This document shows, piece by piece, positions 18,781 through 26,475 of a stretch of 36,164 bases of DNA. Position 1 is the first letter of the stretch. Every line of letters begins with the position of its first letter. This DNA comes from an uncultured Acetobacteraceae bacterium. Lineage in GTDB: Bacteria; Pseudomonadota; Alphaproteobacteria; Acetobacterales; Acetobacteraceae. A program made the position numbers and the translations under genes. The notes under the pieces are model-generated. The model did not search any database. It was given only the letters and a program-made list of their open reading frames with translations, and was not told the origin of the DNA. The stretch is taken from the NCBI GenBank assembly GCA_903839965.1, contig CAIMEK010000022.1, positions 1 through 36,164 of the forward strand, written 5' to 3'.

Positions 18781-20018
18781 GCGCCCGGCCAGTTGTCAGG
18801 ATCGTTAACCGATTGCGGCAGCACAGGTATGCAGGGTTTGGGGATCTCGGTCTCGTCGCCCACAGTGGGACAGGGAACCGGACCATCGTGCTGACCTGAC
18901 CGCGCCGTCGGCAAGCCGCCAAGGCGGTGCCAGCGACTTTGTCCGGAACCGTTTGCTCCCTTAACTGACGCGATGCAAATGGGTAACGTATCTCGGGATC
19001 GAACGATCTGGACGATGGGAGATCAGCTTGGGCCGACAATTTAGCTTGCATCGCAAGCGGTATCGGTCTGCGAAGGGGCAGTTCGCTAAAATCTGAGCAA
19101 AAACGGCTGAACTTACGAATCGGGTCAGCAGGTCCCTCGTCCAGTCTGCATTGTAAGTCACAGGCGTGGGTCGCTAGGCGATTTTGATACCGGCGATTTG
19201 GCAAGTTAGTAACATTGGCGATCTTTGGCTAGCCCTGGGGCTCACGCTGGCGTCATGCCGAGCGAATTGTTGAAGGTCATGTCATTTTGGGTCTAGGCTG
19301 TCTTCCGCGGCAGACGCGAAGCTTTCCCTGCAGGATGCCTCTGGTCAAATGGCTTATGGACTTCCGCGATGCGATGGCGAGTGCTCTTCCGGCCAGGTGG
19401 CTGGGACCTTGTCCTATCAAGGCACTGCCGGTGGCGTGGACGTGTGTCCCGACAACGAGTTACCGCAACCAAGCCACGAAGATGCGGGCAACCACATTAT
19501 GTTCCCGCAAGAACGCCTGTGGTGTGGGAACAGGCGAGCGATATTACGGCCAGGTGGCAGGGGATCACCTTGAAACCCGCTTCCGTAGGCCAGAAGTTGG
19601 CGGCGTTGCGGGCGCCGGACCGACTGCCCTGGCGGGTGGCTGCGCCGCTCATCACAGTGATATCTATAGCGCTCTGGGCTGGGCTCTGGGCCGCCGGCGC
19701 TTTGCTGCTCCGACAATGAGGCTAGGGGCATCACACGCACCATCGATGTGCTGTGGTGCGCCGTTCGCAAAGCATTGCCGGTGTTCAGAGATACCGGCCC
19801 CTATCCGAAAGTGGTGAAGTGGCGCCGAATCCGATCACTCTGGTTCGCATTCTGTGGCGGTGAAGTAGCTTGCGCACTCGTGTGGTGTGAACTGCGGCAG
19901 GGCATCGCGGATCGTGTTCCAAAGGTCAGGAGTGGTGCGGGCGGCGGTTTTGCCCGTTTCGGCCATTGATCGAAAAAAATGTGCCATGGCCCGAACGGGC
20001 CATGCGCGGTGCGGCCCT
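18781..20018. other. long degenerate intergenic region
   Basis: About 1.2 kb in which no protein family is recognised. Open frames on both strands are short and overlapping, without good ribosome binding sites. One frame ending at 19719 encodes a possible membrane segment and is listed separately. The composition is less GC-rich than the neighbouring genes, consistent with decayed mobile or phage DNA. Confidence 0.5.
19369..19719 (+). CDS. hypothetical small protein with a C-terminal membrane segment
   Basis: Unrecognised 116-residue open frame. The first half is Arg/Cys-rich and does not look like a real protein. The second half is more protein-like: VVWEQASDITARWQGITL, KLAALRAPDRLPW and then a hydrophobic stretch (VAAPLITVISIALWAGLWAA) followed by GALLLRQ. 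It could be the tail of a degraded gene whose first half lies in another frame. There is no clear ribosome binding site. Probability of a functional gene is low. Confidence 0.2.
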   Translation: MRWRVLFRPGGWDLVLSRHCRWRGRVSRQRVTATKPRRCGQPHYVPARTPVVWEQASDITARWQGITLKPASVGQKLAALRAPDRLPWRVAAPLITVISIALWAGLWAAGALLLRQ

Positions 20019-21475
20019 TCAATGCTCCAGCCCGGGCGTAAGATCCGGCAGCGCCGCGAGCATCAGAACCTCGTCCCTGGCCTGCAGCCTGCGGTCACAG
20101 AGCAGGGCGCCGGCCGCGTCCCGCCGCGCGCTGAACCATAGGCCCGGGCCGAAGGCCGCCGAACCGCCGGGCTGCAGCGTCCCGAGAAACGCCACGCGGG
20201 CCGGCTCGTTCGGGATTTCCTGCGCCACCTGCCGGTACAGGTCGTCCAGATCGGCGGAGGTCCGCGTCACCCGGGCAACGGCATACTCGGCATACGGGCC
20301 AATGCACGTCGCCAGCTCGCCCGTGATCTGCTGCACGGCGGCGGCCCGCCCGCCGCGGCGTAGGTCCAGGCCCGCGGGGCCGGCGGCGCCGTCGGCCACG
20401 CGGATGTCGACCAGGGTCTCCGCCTCGCCGCGCAGCAGCAGGAAGCGCCACCCTTCGGTCCGCTCGGGCAACGCGAGCCGCTCTCCCGGCGCGTAGAGCA
20501 GGCACTCGCCGCGCTCGGCGAGATGCTGCGCCTGCTCCGGGGTCAGACCCGGCAGGCCCGCCAGGATCAGCGGCGCGATCTCCGCTGGCGCGCAGTCGGG
20601 AAACGGGGCGGCGGCCGTGTCCCCGCCAGCGCGATCCGATGCCGCTGGAAGCCGTACCAGAGCCAGCGGTACACGTCGGCCTCGGCCCCTACCAAGTCCT
20701 GGTAGTGGGCGACCCAGTAGCGGATGCGGTAGCGGGTCGATGCGCTGCTCGCCTCCCATTCCAGCGGCGCCGCCGAGACCGACCTGGCCCGATCGACGAG
20801 TAGGGAGTCGGCGATCAATTCCGAGGCCAGCCCGACGACCAGTTGCGGCGGCACCGCGCAGGGCAACTTGATGGCGACCTCGGAGCGGACCGAACGGTCC
20901 CGGGGCAGGATCTCCAGCTCGCCGTCCGATAATTTGGCGTTCGGCAGCATGACAGCCGCACCGTCGGACCGCCGCACCACGACGTTGCGCCATGTCATCG
21001 CTTCCACCTGCATGGCCTCGCCGTCGCGCACGATCCCGTCGCCCACCCTGAGGGTGCGATCGCTGCTCAGCTCAACGCCTGAGATCATGCTGTCCAGCGT
21101 GGGCTGCATAGCGAGGCCGATCGCGGCCGTCACGGCCGAGGTGGTCAGCAGCGCCCGCACGTCGAAGCCGAAATGCTCCAGCACGGCATACGCCACCACC
21201 AGGGCCACCGCGGCGTGGACCAACAGGCGATGCAGCGCGGTCGGTGCCGCGCCGCCGCGGCGGGCCGTGCCGAGATTGAGGATCAGCCACGCTCCGCCGA
21301 ACACCAGCGCGATCGCGCTGGCGGCCACGGCCGCGGCGGTCGTCCCGGTCCTGACCTCTCCCGTGCCGAGCACCGGGCTGCTCGCCGTGAACGCCACGAA
21401 AAGCCACAGCAGGATGGCCAGCAGCCCGGCTCCGAGCCCTCCCGGACGCGACCGGAAACCTGGCAGGAGGGTCAT
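20019..21475 (-). pseudogene. MscS-family channel with cyclic-nucleotide-binding-like domain (frameshifted)
   Basis: Starts at ATG 21475, overlapping the upstream DUF3365 gene (ATGA). About 280 residues are in frame: three to four membrane helices, the MscS pore helix and beta domain (TSAVTAAIGLAMQPTLDSMI, LRVGDGIVRDGEAMQVEAM, VMLPNAKLSDGELEILPRDR) and YWVAHYQDLVGAEADVYRWL. The frame then breaks near 20621-20624, in a G run on the coding strand. One missing base would join it to the second frame, which continues to 20019. That part has a CNBD-like fold (LPGLTPEQAQHLAERGE, YAPGERLALPE, WRFLLLRGEAETLV) and a C-terminal IGPYAEYAV-LDDLYRQVAQEIPNE module. The whole would be about 485 residues, like bCNG channels (MscS channels with a cyclic-nucleotide domain). 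The break may be real or a sequencing error. Confidence 0.75.
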
Positions 21476-22383
21476 GTTTCCTTGCCCTCCGGCCTGGCCT
21501 CGGCGTTGAGCGCCGCCAGCGCCTTGTCGAGGCTCGTGCGCAGCCGTTCGATGGCGGCCCCCAGCAGGCGAATCTCGCGCACTCCGCTGTGCGGCAGGCG
21601 CGGCGATGGCGCGGCGGACAGGCTCTGCCCGTCGGCGGCGCGGGCGAGTTCGGCGAGCGGACGGGCGACCATCACATCCAGCGCCGCGGAGAGCGCAAGA
21701 TAGGCGACGACGAACACCGCCAGGAGGCCCGCGGCCAGGATGCCGACCAGGCGGACGGTGCCGCGCAGCGGTTCGGTGAGGGGCACGGTCAGCATCTCGG
21801 CCCCCACGGTCTCGCCCATCTGCCAGCCGAACCCGTTGTTCGGCCCGTAGCGCGCGACCATGCCCGCCGGCGCCCGCTCCGACGTGCTGTGGCACTCCAG
21901 GCAGACGGTGTCGGTCACCCGTATCGACCGCGCCAAGTAGAACAGCTTGTCGGTTCCGGCCTCCCGCACCCCGGTCGCCTCGTCGAGCGCAGGGTTGTCG
22001 CGAAAGCGCCTGATCACCTCGATATCGAACGGTTCGGAGCGGTCGTTCGGGTTGGTCGGGCTCATCGAGGGGAAGCGGAACGTGTAGAGCTGGGCCGTGC
22101 CGCTGACCGAGCGGAACACGGTCTGCGTGGCATAGAAAGGCACCATCTCCTGGTAGAACTCGTGCGAGGGCAGGCCGACGAGTTTCGGCAGGATGTGCGT
22201 CTCGGTGTAATTGCCCACCGCATTGGCGGAGGCGAGCATGATCCTCGCCTCCCGCTCCGCGGTTCGGAGCGCTTCGTCATAAAGCAGCAAATAGAAGCCA
22301 CCCACGCCGGCCAGCAGCGCCAGCGTGAACACAGTGATGAGAATCCGACTGATCAAACGCCCGATATCCGGAACTTCCGACAT
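21472..22383 (-). CDS. membrane-anchored DUF3365 heme-c sensor with HAMP-like helix
   Basis: 303 residues from ATG 22383. One membrane helix lies near the N-terminus (SRILITVFTLALLAGVGGFYLLLY). The periplasmic part has the DUF3365 (Tll0287-like) pattern, including FRFPSMSPTNPNDRSEPFDI and the covalent heme motif CLECHS. A second helix (GILAAGLLAVFVVAYLALSAA) leads to a cytoplasmic HAMP-like stretch (VARPLAELARAADG) and a final coiled coil. Such proteins are thought to sense redox state or small ligands through heme c. There is no kinase or cyclase output domain; the stop overlaps the start of the MscS-type channel, so the two are probably made together. An alternative ATG at 22422 would add 13 residues; neither start has a strong ribosome binding site. 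Confidence 0.85.
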   Translation of the reverse strand: MSEVPDIGRLISRILITVFTLALLAGVGGFYLLLYDEALRTAEREARIMLASANAVGNYTETHILPKLVGLPSHEFYQEMVPFYATQTVFRSVSGTAQLYTFRFPSMSPTNPNDRSEPFDIEVIRRFRDNPALDEATGVREAGTDKLFYLARSIRVTDTVCLECHSTSERAPAGMVARYGPNNGFGWQMGETVGAEMLTVPLTEPLRGTVRLVGILAAGLLAVFVVAYLALSAALDVMVARPLAELARAADGQSLSAAPSPRLPHSGVREIRLLGAAIERLRTSLDKALAALNAEARPEGKET

Positions 22384-22551
22384 GTGCTTCGACCGGGTTA
22401 CTGCGGGGCGCCACCGTATCATTTGTCGCCATCACCGGCATCAACCGGGAGTTCAGTCTGTTTCTGAGACAAGTTCTGTCCGGCAAGGATTGGGTATGAT
22501 CCGGCTCGCCGCAGGCCGTGATATTCACGTTTCCGTGATGGCCTTTCCGGA
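22384..22551. promoter_or_regulatory. divergent intergenic region
   Basis: 168 bases between the minus-strand sensor/channel pair and the plus-strand Xre/RES pair. It must hold promoters for both directions, but I could not pick convincing -35/-10 boxes by eye. Confidence 0.35.
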
Positions 22552-23004
22552 ATGCCCCCCGGGCGCGATATTTCCTTTCTATGGAAAGATTTTTCGGTTT
22601 CTCCATCGGAAGAAAGACATGAGGGCCCCTGCCCCCATTTCCATGCCGACCGGTGCCGAACGCCCGCGGTGGTCGGCAAGGCCGTCGTTTGCGCCGCCGT
22701 GCTGCTCGGCATGACGAACGCGGACCTGGCCCGCACGATCGGCGTCTCGGAAGCGACGGTCTCGCGGATCAGGGTCGGGAGCTACCGCCTCGAGTCCGGG
22801 ACGAAACCCTACGAGCTGTCGCTGCTGCTCATCCGGCTGTTCCGTGGCTTGGCCGCTGTCATGGGCGGCGAGGAAGTCTCCATCGGCTCCTGGATGGAAA
22901 CCGCGAACCTCGCCCTGCGCGGCGTGCCGCGCGCGCTGGTGCAGACGGTGACCGGGCTGGTGGCCACGGTGGACTATGTGGACGCTGCCCGCACTCGCGT
23001 CTGA
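22552..23004 (+). CDS. Xre/MbcA/ParS-type antitoxin of a RES toxin
   Basis: Antitoxin of the Xre-RES type II system. The HTH is MTNADLARTIGVSEATVSRIRVGS and the toxin-binding (DUF2384-like) part is LLIRLFRGLAAVMGGEE, then WMETANLALRGVPRALVQTVTGL and VDYVDAAR. The 5' end is doubtful. ATG 22552 is the furthest in-frame start, but its first 40 residues do not look like the family. A better start is ATG 22619, preceded by ggaagaaag, reading MRAPAPISMPTGAERP in another frame; one missing base near 22660 would join it to VVGKAVV. GTG 22669 is a third choice. It neutralises the RES toxin and normally represses its own operon. It overlaps the toxin gene by 29 bases. Confidence 0.8.
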   Translation: MPPGRDISFLWKDFSVSPSEERHEGPCPHFHADRCRTPAVVGKAVVCAAVLLGMTNADLARTIGVSEATVSRIRVGSYRLESGTKPYELSLLLIRLFRGLAAVMGGEEVSIGSWMETANLALRGVPRALVQTVTGLVATVDYVDAARTRV

Positions 23005-23725
23005 GGCGACCGGCTGGAGCGGCGACCTGTGGCGGCTGGTCGAGAGCCAGTCCGCGGTCGCCACCCTGAAGCTGGTCGACACGCTCGACGAGCAGGCCAT
23101 CCTCGAGGCCGAGCTTGAAGGCAGCAAGCCCCTCGTCCCCGCTTCCTGGGCGCATCTCGACTATCTGCTGGCGACGCCGTTCCGCTACGCCCCCTACCGC
23201 ACCGGCAGCCGGTTCCGCCGCGACCGCCAGACCGACGGCTGCTTCTATGCTTCCGAACGGGTCGAAACCGCGGTCGCCGAAGCGGCCTTCCATGGCCTGC
23301 TGTTCTTCCTCGATGCGCCGGGTGCCAGGCGGCCTTCGAATCCGCAGGAGCGGACCGCGATCCACGTGCCGGGCCGTACCGCGGCGGCCATCGACCTGAC
23401 CGCGCCGCCGCTGGATGCCGATGCGTCGCTCTGGGAGCACCCGACCGACTACGCTCCGTGCCAGGACCTCGCCGACGCGGTCCGCAGGGCTGGCCTGGAG
23501 GTGATCCGCTACCGCTCCGTGCGGGACCCGGGCAGGGGCATCAACCTGGCGCTGCTTTCGCCGGCGGCCTTTAAGGCGACGCGGCCCGACCAGTGGCAGA
23601 CTTGGCACGTTTTCCTGCGCGAGGCCTCGGTGCAGACGGTGCGGGAGATGCCCCGCGCGACCTTCGAAATCACCTTCTCGGCCTGGGCCGCCGATCCCCG
23701 CGTGCCGCTCCGGCTGCCGCATTGA
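22976..23725 (+). CDS. RES-domain toxin (NAD+-degrading)
   Basis: 249 residues. RES domains attack NAD+ and arrest growth when the antitoxin is lost. The usual catalytic triad is present with family spacing: Arg81 in SRFRRDR, Tyr91 in GCFYASE and Glu102 in ETAVAEAAFH. The C-terminal half has INLALLSPAAF and WQTWHVFLRE. The N-terminal extension of about 60 residues is common in this larger RES group. It starts within the antitoxin gene, in a different frame, giving coupled expression. The reading frame is intact and all key residues are present, so the toxin should be active. The sequence shows the family; NAD+ as substrate is from family knowledge. Confidence 0.88.
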   Translation: MWTLPALASEATGWSGDLWRLVESQSAVATLKLVDTLDEQAILEAELEGSKPLVPASWAHLDYLLATPFRYAPYRTGSRFRRDRQTDGCFYASERVETAVAEAAFHGLLFFLDAPGARRPSNPQERTAIHVPGRTAAAIDLTAPPLDADASLWEHPTDYAPCQDLADAVRRAGLEVIRYRSVRDPGRGINLALLSPAAFKATRPDQWQTWHVFLREASVQTVREMPRATFEITFSAWAADPRVPLRLPH

Positions 23726-23753
23726 GTACGAGGAAGTGCGGCGTCCGCGCCGC

Positions 23754-24545
23754 TCACACCCGCGGCGTGCCCTCGGCGAGGTAGCCGCCGTCCACGTAAT
23801 GGATCGAACCGGTGACGTAGCCGGCCGCATCGGAGCACAGGAACGCCACCGTGCGGGCGACTTCGGCGGGCTCGCCCAGCCGGCCGAGCGGCACGCGGCG
23901 CAGCGTGGCGGCGCGCATCGCGACGTCGGCCGGGGCGGTGCTGCGGTAAAGTGGCAGGTTGATCTCGGTGGAAACGGCGCCCGGCGCCACCGCGTTCACC
24001 ATGATGCCGTGCGGGGCAAGCTCCACGGCGAGCTGCCGTGTCAGCATGTCGATGCCTCCCTTGGCGGCGCAGTAGGAGCCCATGTTCGTCTTGCCGATCA
24101 CGCCGTGGATGGAGGAGATGTTGACGATGCGGCCGGGCGCGTTGCGCGCGATGAGGTGGCGTACCACCCGGCGGCTGCACAGGAAGCAGCCGGTCAGGTT
24201 GGTGCGCAGCACATCGTCCCATTCCTGCAACGAGGTCTCCACCAGCGCATTGCGCAGGATGATGCCCGCATTGTTCACCAGCACGTCGATCCGGCCGAAC
24301 CGCGCGAGCACCTGCTACCCCAGCTCCTCCACGGCCGCCTCGCTGCCGACATCGGCCGCGACGGCGATCGCCTCGCCGCCGGCCGCTGCGATGCCGCGCA
24401 CCGCCTCCTGCAGCCTGCCACTAGCATCGCGGTCGACGGCGGCGACACGCGCGCCCTCGGCAGCGAGCGTTTCGGCAATGGCGCGGCCGATGCCGCGCGC
24501 CGCGCCGGTGACCACGGCGACCTTGTCCTGCAGGTTCAAGTCCAT
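23754..24545 (-). pseudogene. SDR-family oxidoreductase with a premature TAG
   Basis: Short-chain dehydrogenase/reductase that would be about 263 residues. It has the nucleotide site TGAARGIG, the DV acid pair, NNAG, the catalytic Ser in VNISSIHG and SYCAAKGG (Tyr-x-x-x-Lys), and ends with YVTGSIHYVDGGYL. An in-frame TAG at 24315-24317 lies between EELG and QVLARFGRIDVLVNNAG. A CAG (Gln) to TAG change is the simplest origin. The 3' part keeps an open frame but would lack the Rossmann glycine motif, so the gene is probably inactive unless the amber codon is suppressed. The likely activity of the ancestor is NAD(P)-dependent oxidation of a sugar or hydroxy acid; the substrate cannot be read from the sequence. 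ATG 24545 directly precedes DLNLQDKVAVVTG. Confidence 0.85.
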
Positions 24546-25039
24546 GTCGTAACCCCATGCCACGGGTGGCCAAGGCCCGCCGGATCAGCGGGCAACCTCG
24601 CCGGCCAACACGGCGAGGTGATCGTCCGTCGGCGCGGGCAATGCGCATTGCGGGCGATTCCAGTTAGTTGCCGGAGTATGGCGGCAATCGAGACGGCTTC
24701 GCAAGGCCGCCGGCCAGCGCGGCGCGGCCGGCGATATCCCCCGTTCCTGTGGACAAGTTTGAGGGGAAAGCCGGGTGTATGCCGCCTCGGCAAGCGCTTT
24801 CAAACTCTTATACGAATTGCCCTGAATCTGGGCAGAAAACCCGAAGCCGTTGAGGGAAATCGTCGCTTTTGTGTTATCGTTGCGAGACTCCTCGGGCTTC
24901 GCCGCTGCACGCATGCCGGAGGCCTCCTGTGCGCAACCCTAAGTCGCGGCGAGGTCCTGCAATCCTCACTGGTTGTTGTGCCGATCACAGGAAATCACAA
25001 TTCTCGCGGCTGCCGAACCGCCGCCCTACAGTGCCGCGC
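24546..25039. other. intergenic region, no gene seen
   Basis: About 490 bases between the divergent SDR remnant and the SRAP gene. Short open frames on both strands have no recognisable motif. An open frame runs into the SRAP gene from 24869, but the conserved Cys2 of that family fixes the SRAP start at 25040, so the upstream part is not taken as coding. Confidence 0.5.
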
Positions 25040-25687
25040 ATGTGCAATCTCTATTCCATGACCAGGCCCCGCGAGGCGGTGCTGCAATTTGCCCGGGCGC
25101 TGCGCGACCACACCGGCAACCAGCCGCCGCTGTCGGGCATTTTCCCCGACCAGTTGGCGCCAGTCGTTACCCGCGATGCCGAAGGCGTACGCAGCGTGGC
25201 GGCGATGCGCTGGGGCTTCCCGCCGCCTCCCAACCTGGCGACGCGCCCGGTCACCAACGTGCGCAACCTGTCCAACCCGTACTGGCGCGCCTGGCTGCAG
25301 CCCGAGGCCCGCTGCCTGGTGCCGGCGACCGCGTTCTGCGAATACACCGACACCGCGCCGAAGGTGCCGCACTGGTTCGCGCTCGCCCCCGACCGGCCGC
25401 TGTTCGCCTTCGCCGGCATCTGGCGGCGCTGGCGGGGGGTGCGCAAGGGCGAGGACGGCGAGCATCTGCTGTTCGCCTTCCTGACCACGGCGGCGAACGA
25501 CCTGGTGCGGCCGGTGCACGCCAAGGCGATGCCGGTGATCCTGACCGGCGAGGACTGCGACGCCTGGCTGGAGGCCGACCTGCCGACGGCGCTCGCCCTG
25601 CAGCGTCCGGCGCCGCCCGGGCGGTTGCGCATCGTCGCGACGGGCAAGCGCGAGGGCACCGGCGCGGGCATGTCGGTTTTCGGCTGA
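25040..25687 (+). CDS. SRAP/HMCES-family abasic-site protein (YedK type)
   Basis: 215 residues. SRAP proteins crosslink to abasic sites in single-stranded DNA through Cys2 and shield them during replication. The start at ATG 25040 is fixed by this chemistry: Met removal exposes the Cys of MCNLYSMTRP. The other active-site residues are in place: Asn73 (VTNVRNLS), Glu101 (FCEYTD) and His160 (VHAKAMPVIL). MRWGFPPP and FAFAGIWRRW are further family motifs. Length and spacing are close to E. coli YedK (Cys2, Asn75, Glu105, His160). It lies upstream of a racemase-like gene with a 40-base gap and may share its transcript; I see no functional link. Confidence 0.95.
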   Translation: MCNLYSMTRPREAVLQFARALRDHTGNQPPLSGIFPDQLAPVVTRDAEGVRSVAAMRWGFPPPPNLATRPVTNVRNLSNPYWRAWLQPEARCLVPATAFCEYTDTAPKVPHWFALAPDRPLFAFAGIWRRWRGVRKGEDGEHLLFAFLTTAANDLVRPVHAKAMPVILTGEDCDAWLEADLPTALALQRPAPPGRLRIVATGKREGTGAGMSVFG

Positions 25688-25727
25688 GCGGGCTATCCTC
25701 CGGCCCGACAACGGAAGGGTTGGGTCC

Positions 25728-26384
25728 ATGCGCATCGCTTTCATCCATACGGTCGGCTTCCTGGTGGACAACTTCCGCGAGCGCGCCGCCGCCGAGCTGG
25801 CCGGGGCCGACTGCTTCCACATCCTCAACGAGAGCCTGCTGCAGGACCTGCTGCGCGGCGCGCCGAAGCCGTTGGTGTATCGCCGCGTGGTCACGCAGGT
25901 CGTGCTGGCGGCGGATGCCGGCGCCGACCTGATCGCCATCACCTGCTCGTCGACCTCGCCGGCGGTGGACGCGGCGCGGATGCTGGTGGCGCAGCCCGTG
26001 CTGAAGATCGACGACCCGATGATGGCGGAGGCGGTGCGGGCCGGGACGCGCATCGGGCTGCTGTGCACCGCGACCAGCACGGTGGAGCCGAGCACCGCAT
26101 TGCTGCACGCGCACGCCGCGGCGCAGGGGCGCACGGTGACGGTGACGCCGCATGTCGAGGCCGAGGCCTACGCCGCCCTGATGCGGGGCGAGCGTGACAA
26201 GCACGACGCCGCCGTGCGCGCGGCCGCGCGTTCGCTCGCCGCCGGGGTCGATGTGCTGGTGCTGGCGCAGGCCTCGCTCGCCCGCCTGCGCGACGACATC
26301 GCCGGCAAGGTGGCCTGCCCGGTGCTGGCGAGCCCACCCTTGCTGATGCGCGAAATCGCCGCTCGGGTACAGGCGATGAAGTAG
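25728..26384 (+). CDS. Asp/Glu-racemase-superfamily protein with a single active-site Cys
   Basis: 218 residues in the Asp/Glu/hydantoin racemase and arylmalonate decarboxylase superfamily. The first active-site region LIAITCSSTSPAVD keeps Cys73. In the second half, where racemases carry LACTGL or similar, this protein has LVLAQASLARL (about 178-187) and so lacks the second Cys. Racemases need both cysteines for two-base proton transfer; a single-Cys enzyme is more consistent with a decarboxylase, isomerase or one-sided chemistry. A GGAAGG-type ribosome binding site precedes ATG 25728. It sits near an enolase-superfamily dehydratase and an SDR gene, which suggests a role in hydroxy/keto acid metabolism. 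The substrate is not assignable. Confidence 0.8.
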   Translation: MRIAFIHTVGFLVDNFRERAAAELAGADCFHILNESLLQDLLRGAPKPLVYRRVVTQVVLAADAGADLIAITCSSTSPAVDAARMLVAQPVLKIDDPMMAEAVRAGTRIGLLCTATSTVEPSTALLHAHAAAQGRTVTVTPHVEAEAYAALMRGERDKHDAAVRAAARSLAAGVDVLVLAQASLARLRDDIAGKVACPVLASPPLLMREIAARVQAMK

Positions 26385-26464
26385 AAAGCCAGGGCTCCGT
26401 CATCGCGCGAAGGCGCGCGCCGGGCCTGGCCCCGCCAAGGGCCTCCCGGCCCCTTGCGGGTCGA

Positions 26465-26475
26465 GGGCAGAGCCC
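26465..26475 (+). repeat. 11-bp target duplication of IS4-family element (left)
   Basis: gggcagagccc, identical to 27858-27868, directly outside the terminal inverted repeat. The length fits the IS4/IS231 group (10-12 bases). Confidence 0.93.

Noticed and set aside
18776-19204. 142-codon minus-strand open frame upstream of the terminator
   Set aside because: It would suit the terminator's direction, but the translation is Arg/Pro-rich with no recognisable domain and no ribosome binding site, so it is not called as a gene.
19748-19969. 73-codon open frame between the degenerate region and the channel gene
   Set aside because: No motif, no ribosome binding site, overlapping frames on both strands; it looks like remnant DNA.
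24869-25039. N-terminal extension of the SRAP protein
   Set aside because: The family requires Cys at position 2 for its chemistry; only ATG 25040 provides MCNLYS, and the upstream 57 codons lack conservation.
23736-25061. 441-codon plus-strand open frame over the SDR remnant
   Set aside because: Antisense to the SDR sequence, whose TGxxxGxG, NNAG and YxxxK motifs are clear on the other strand.
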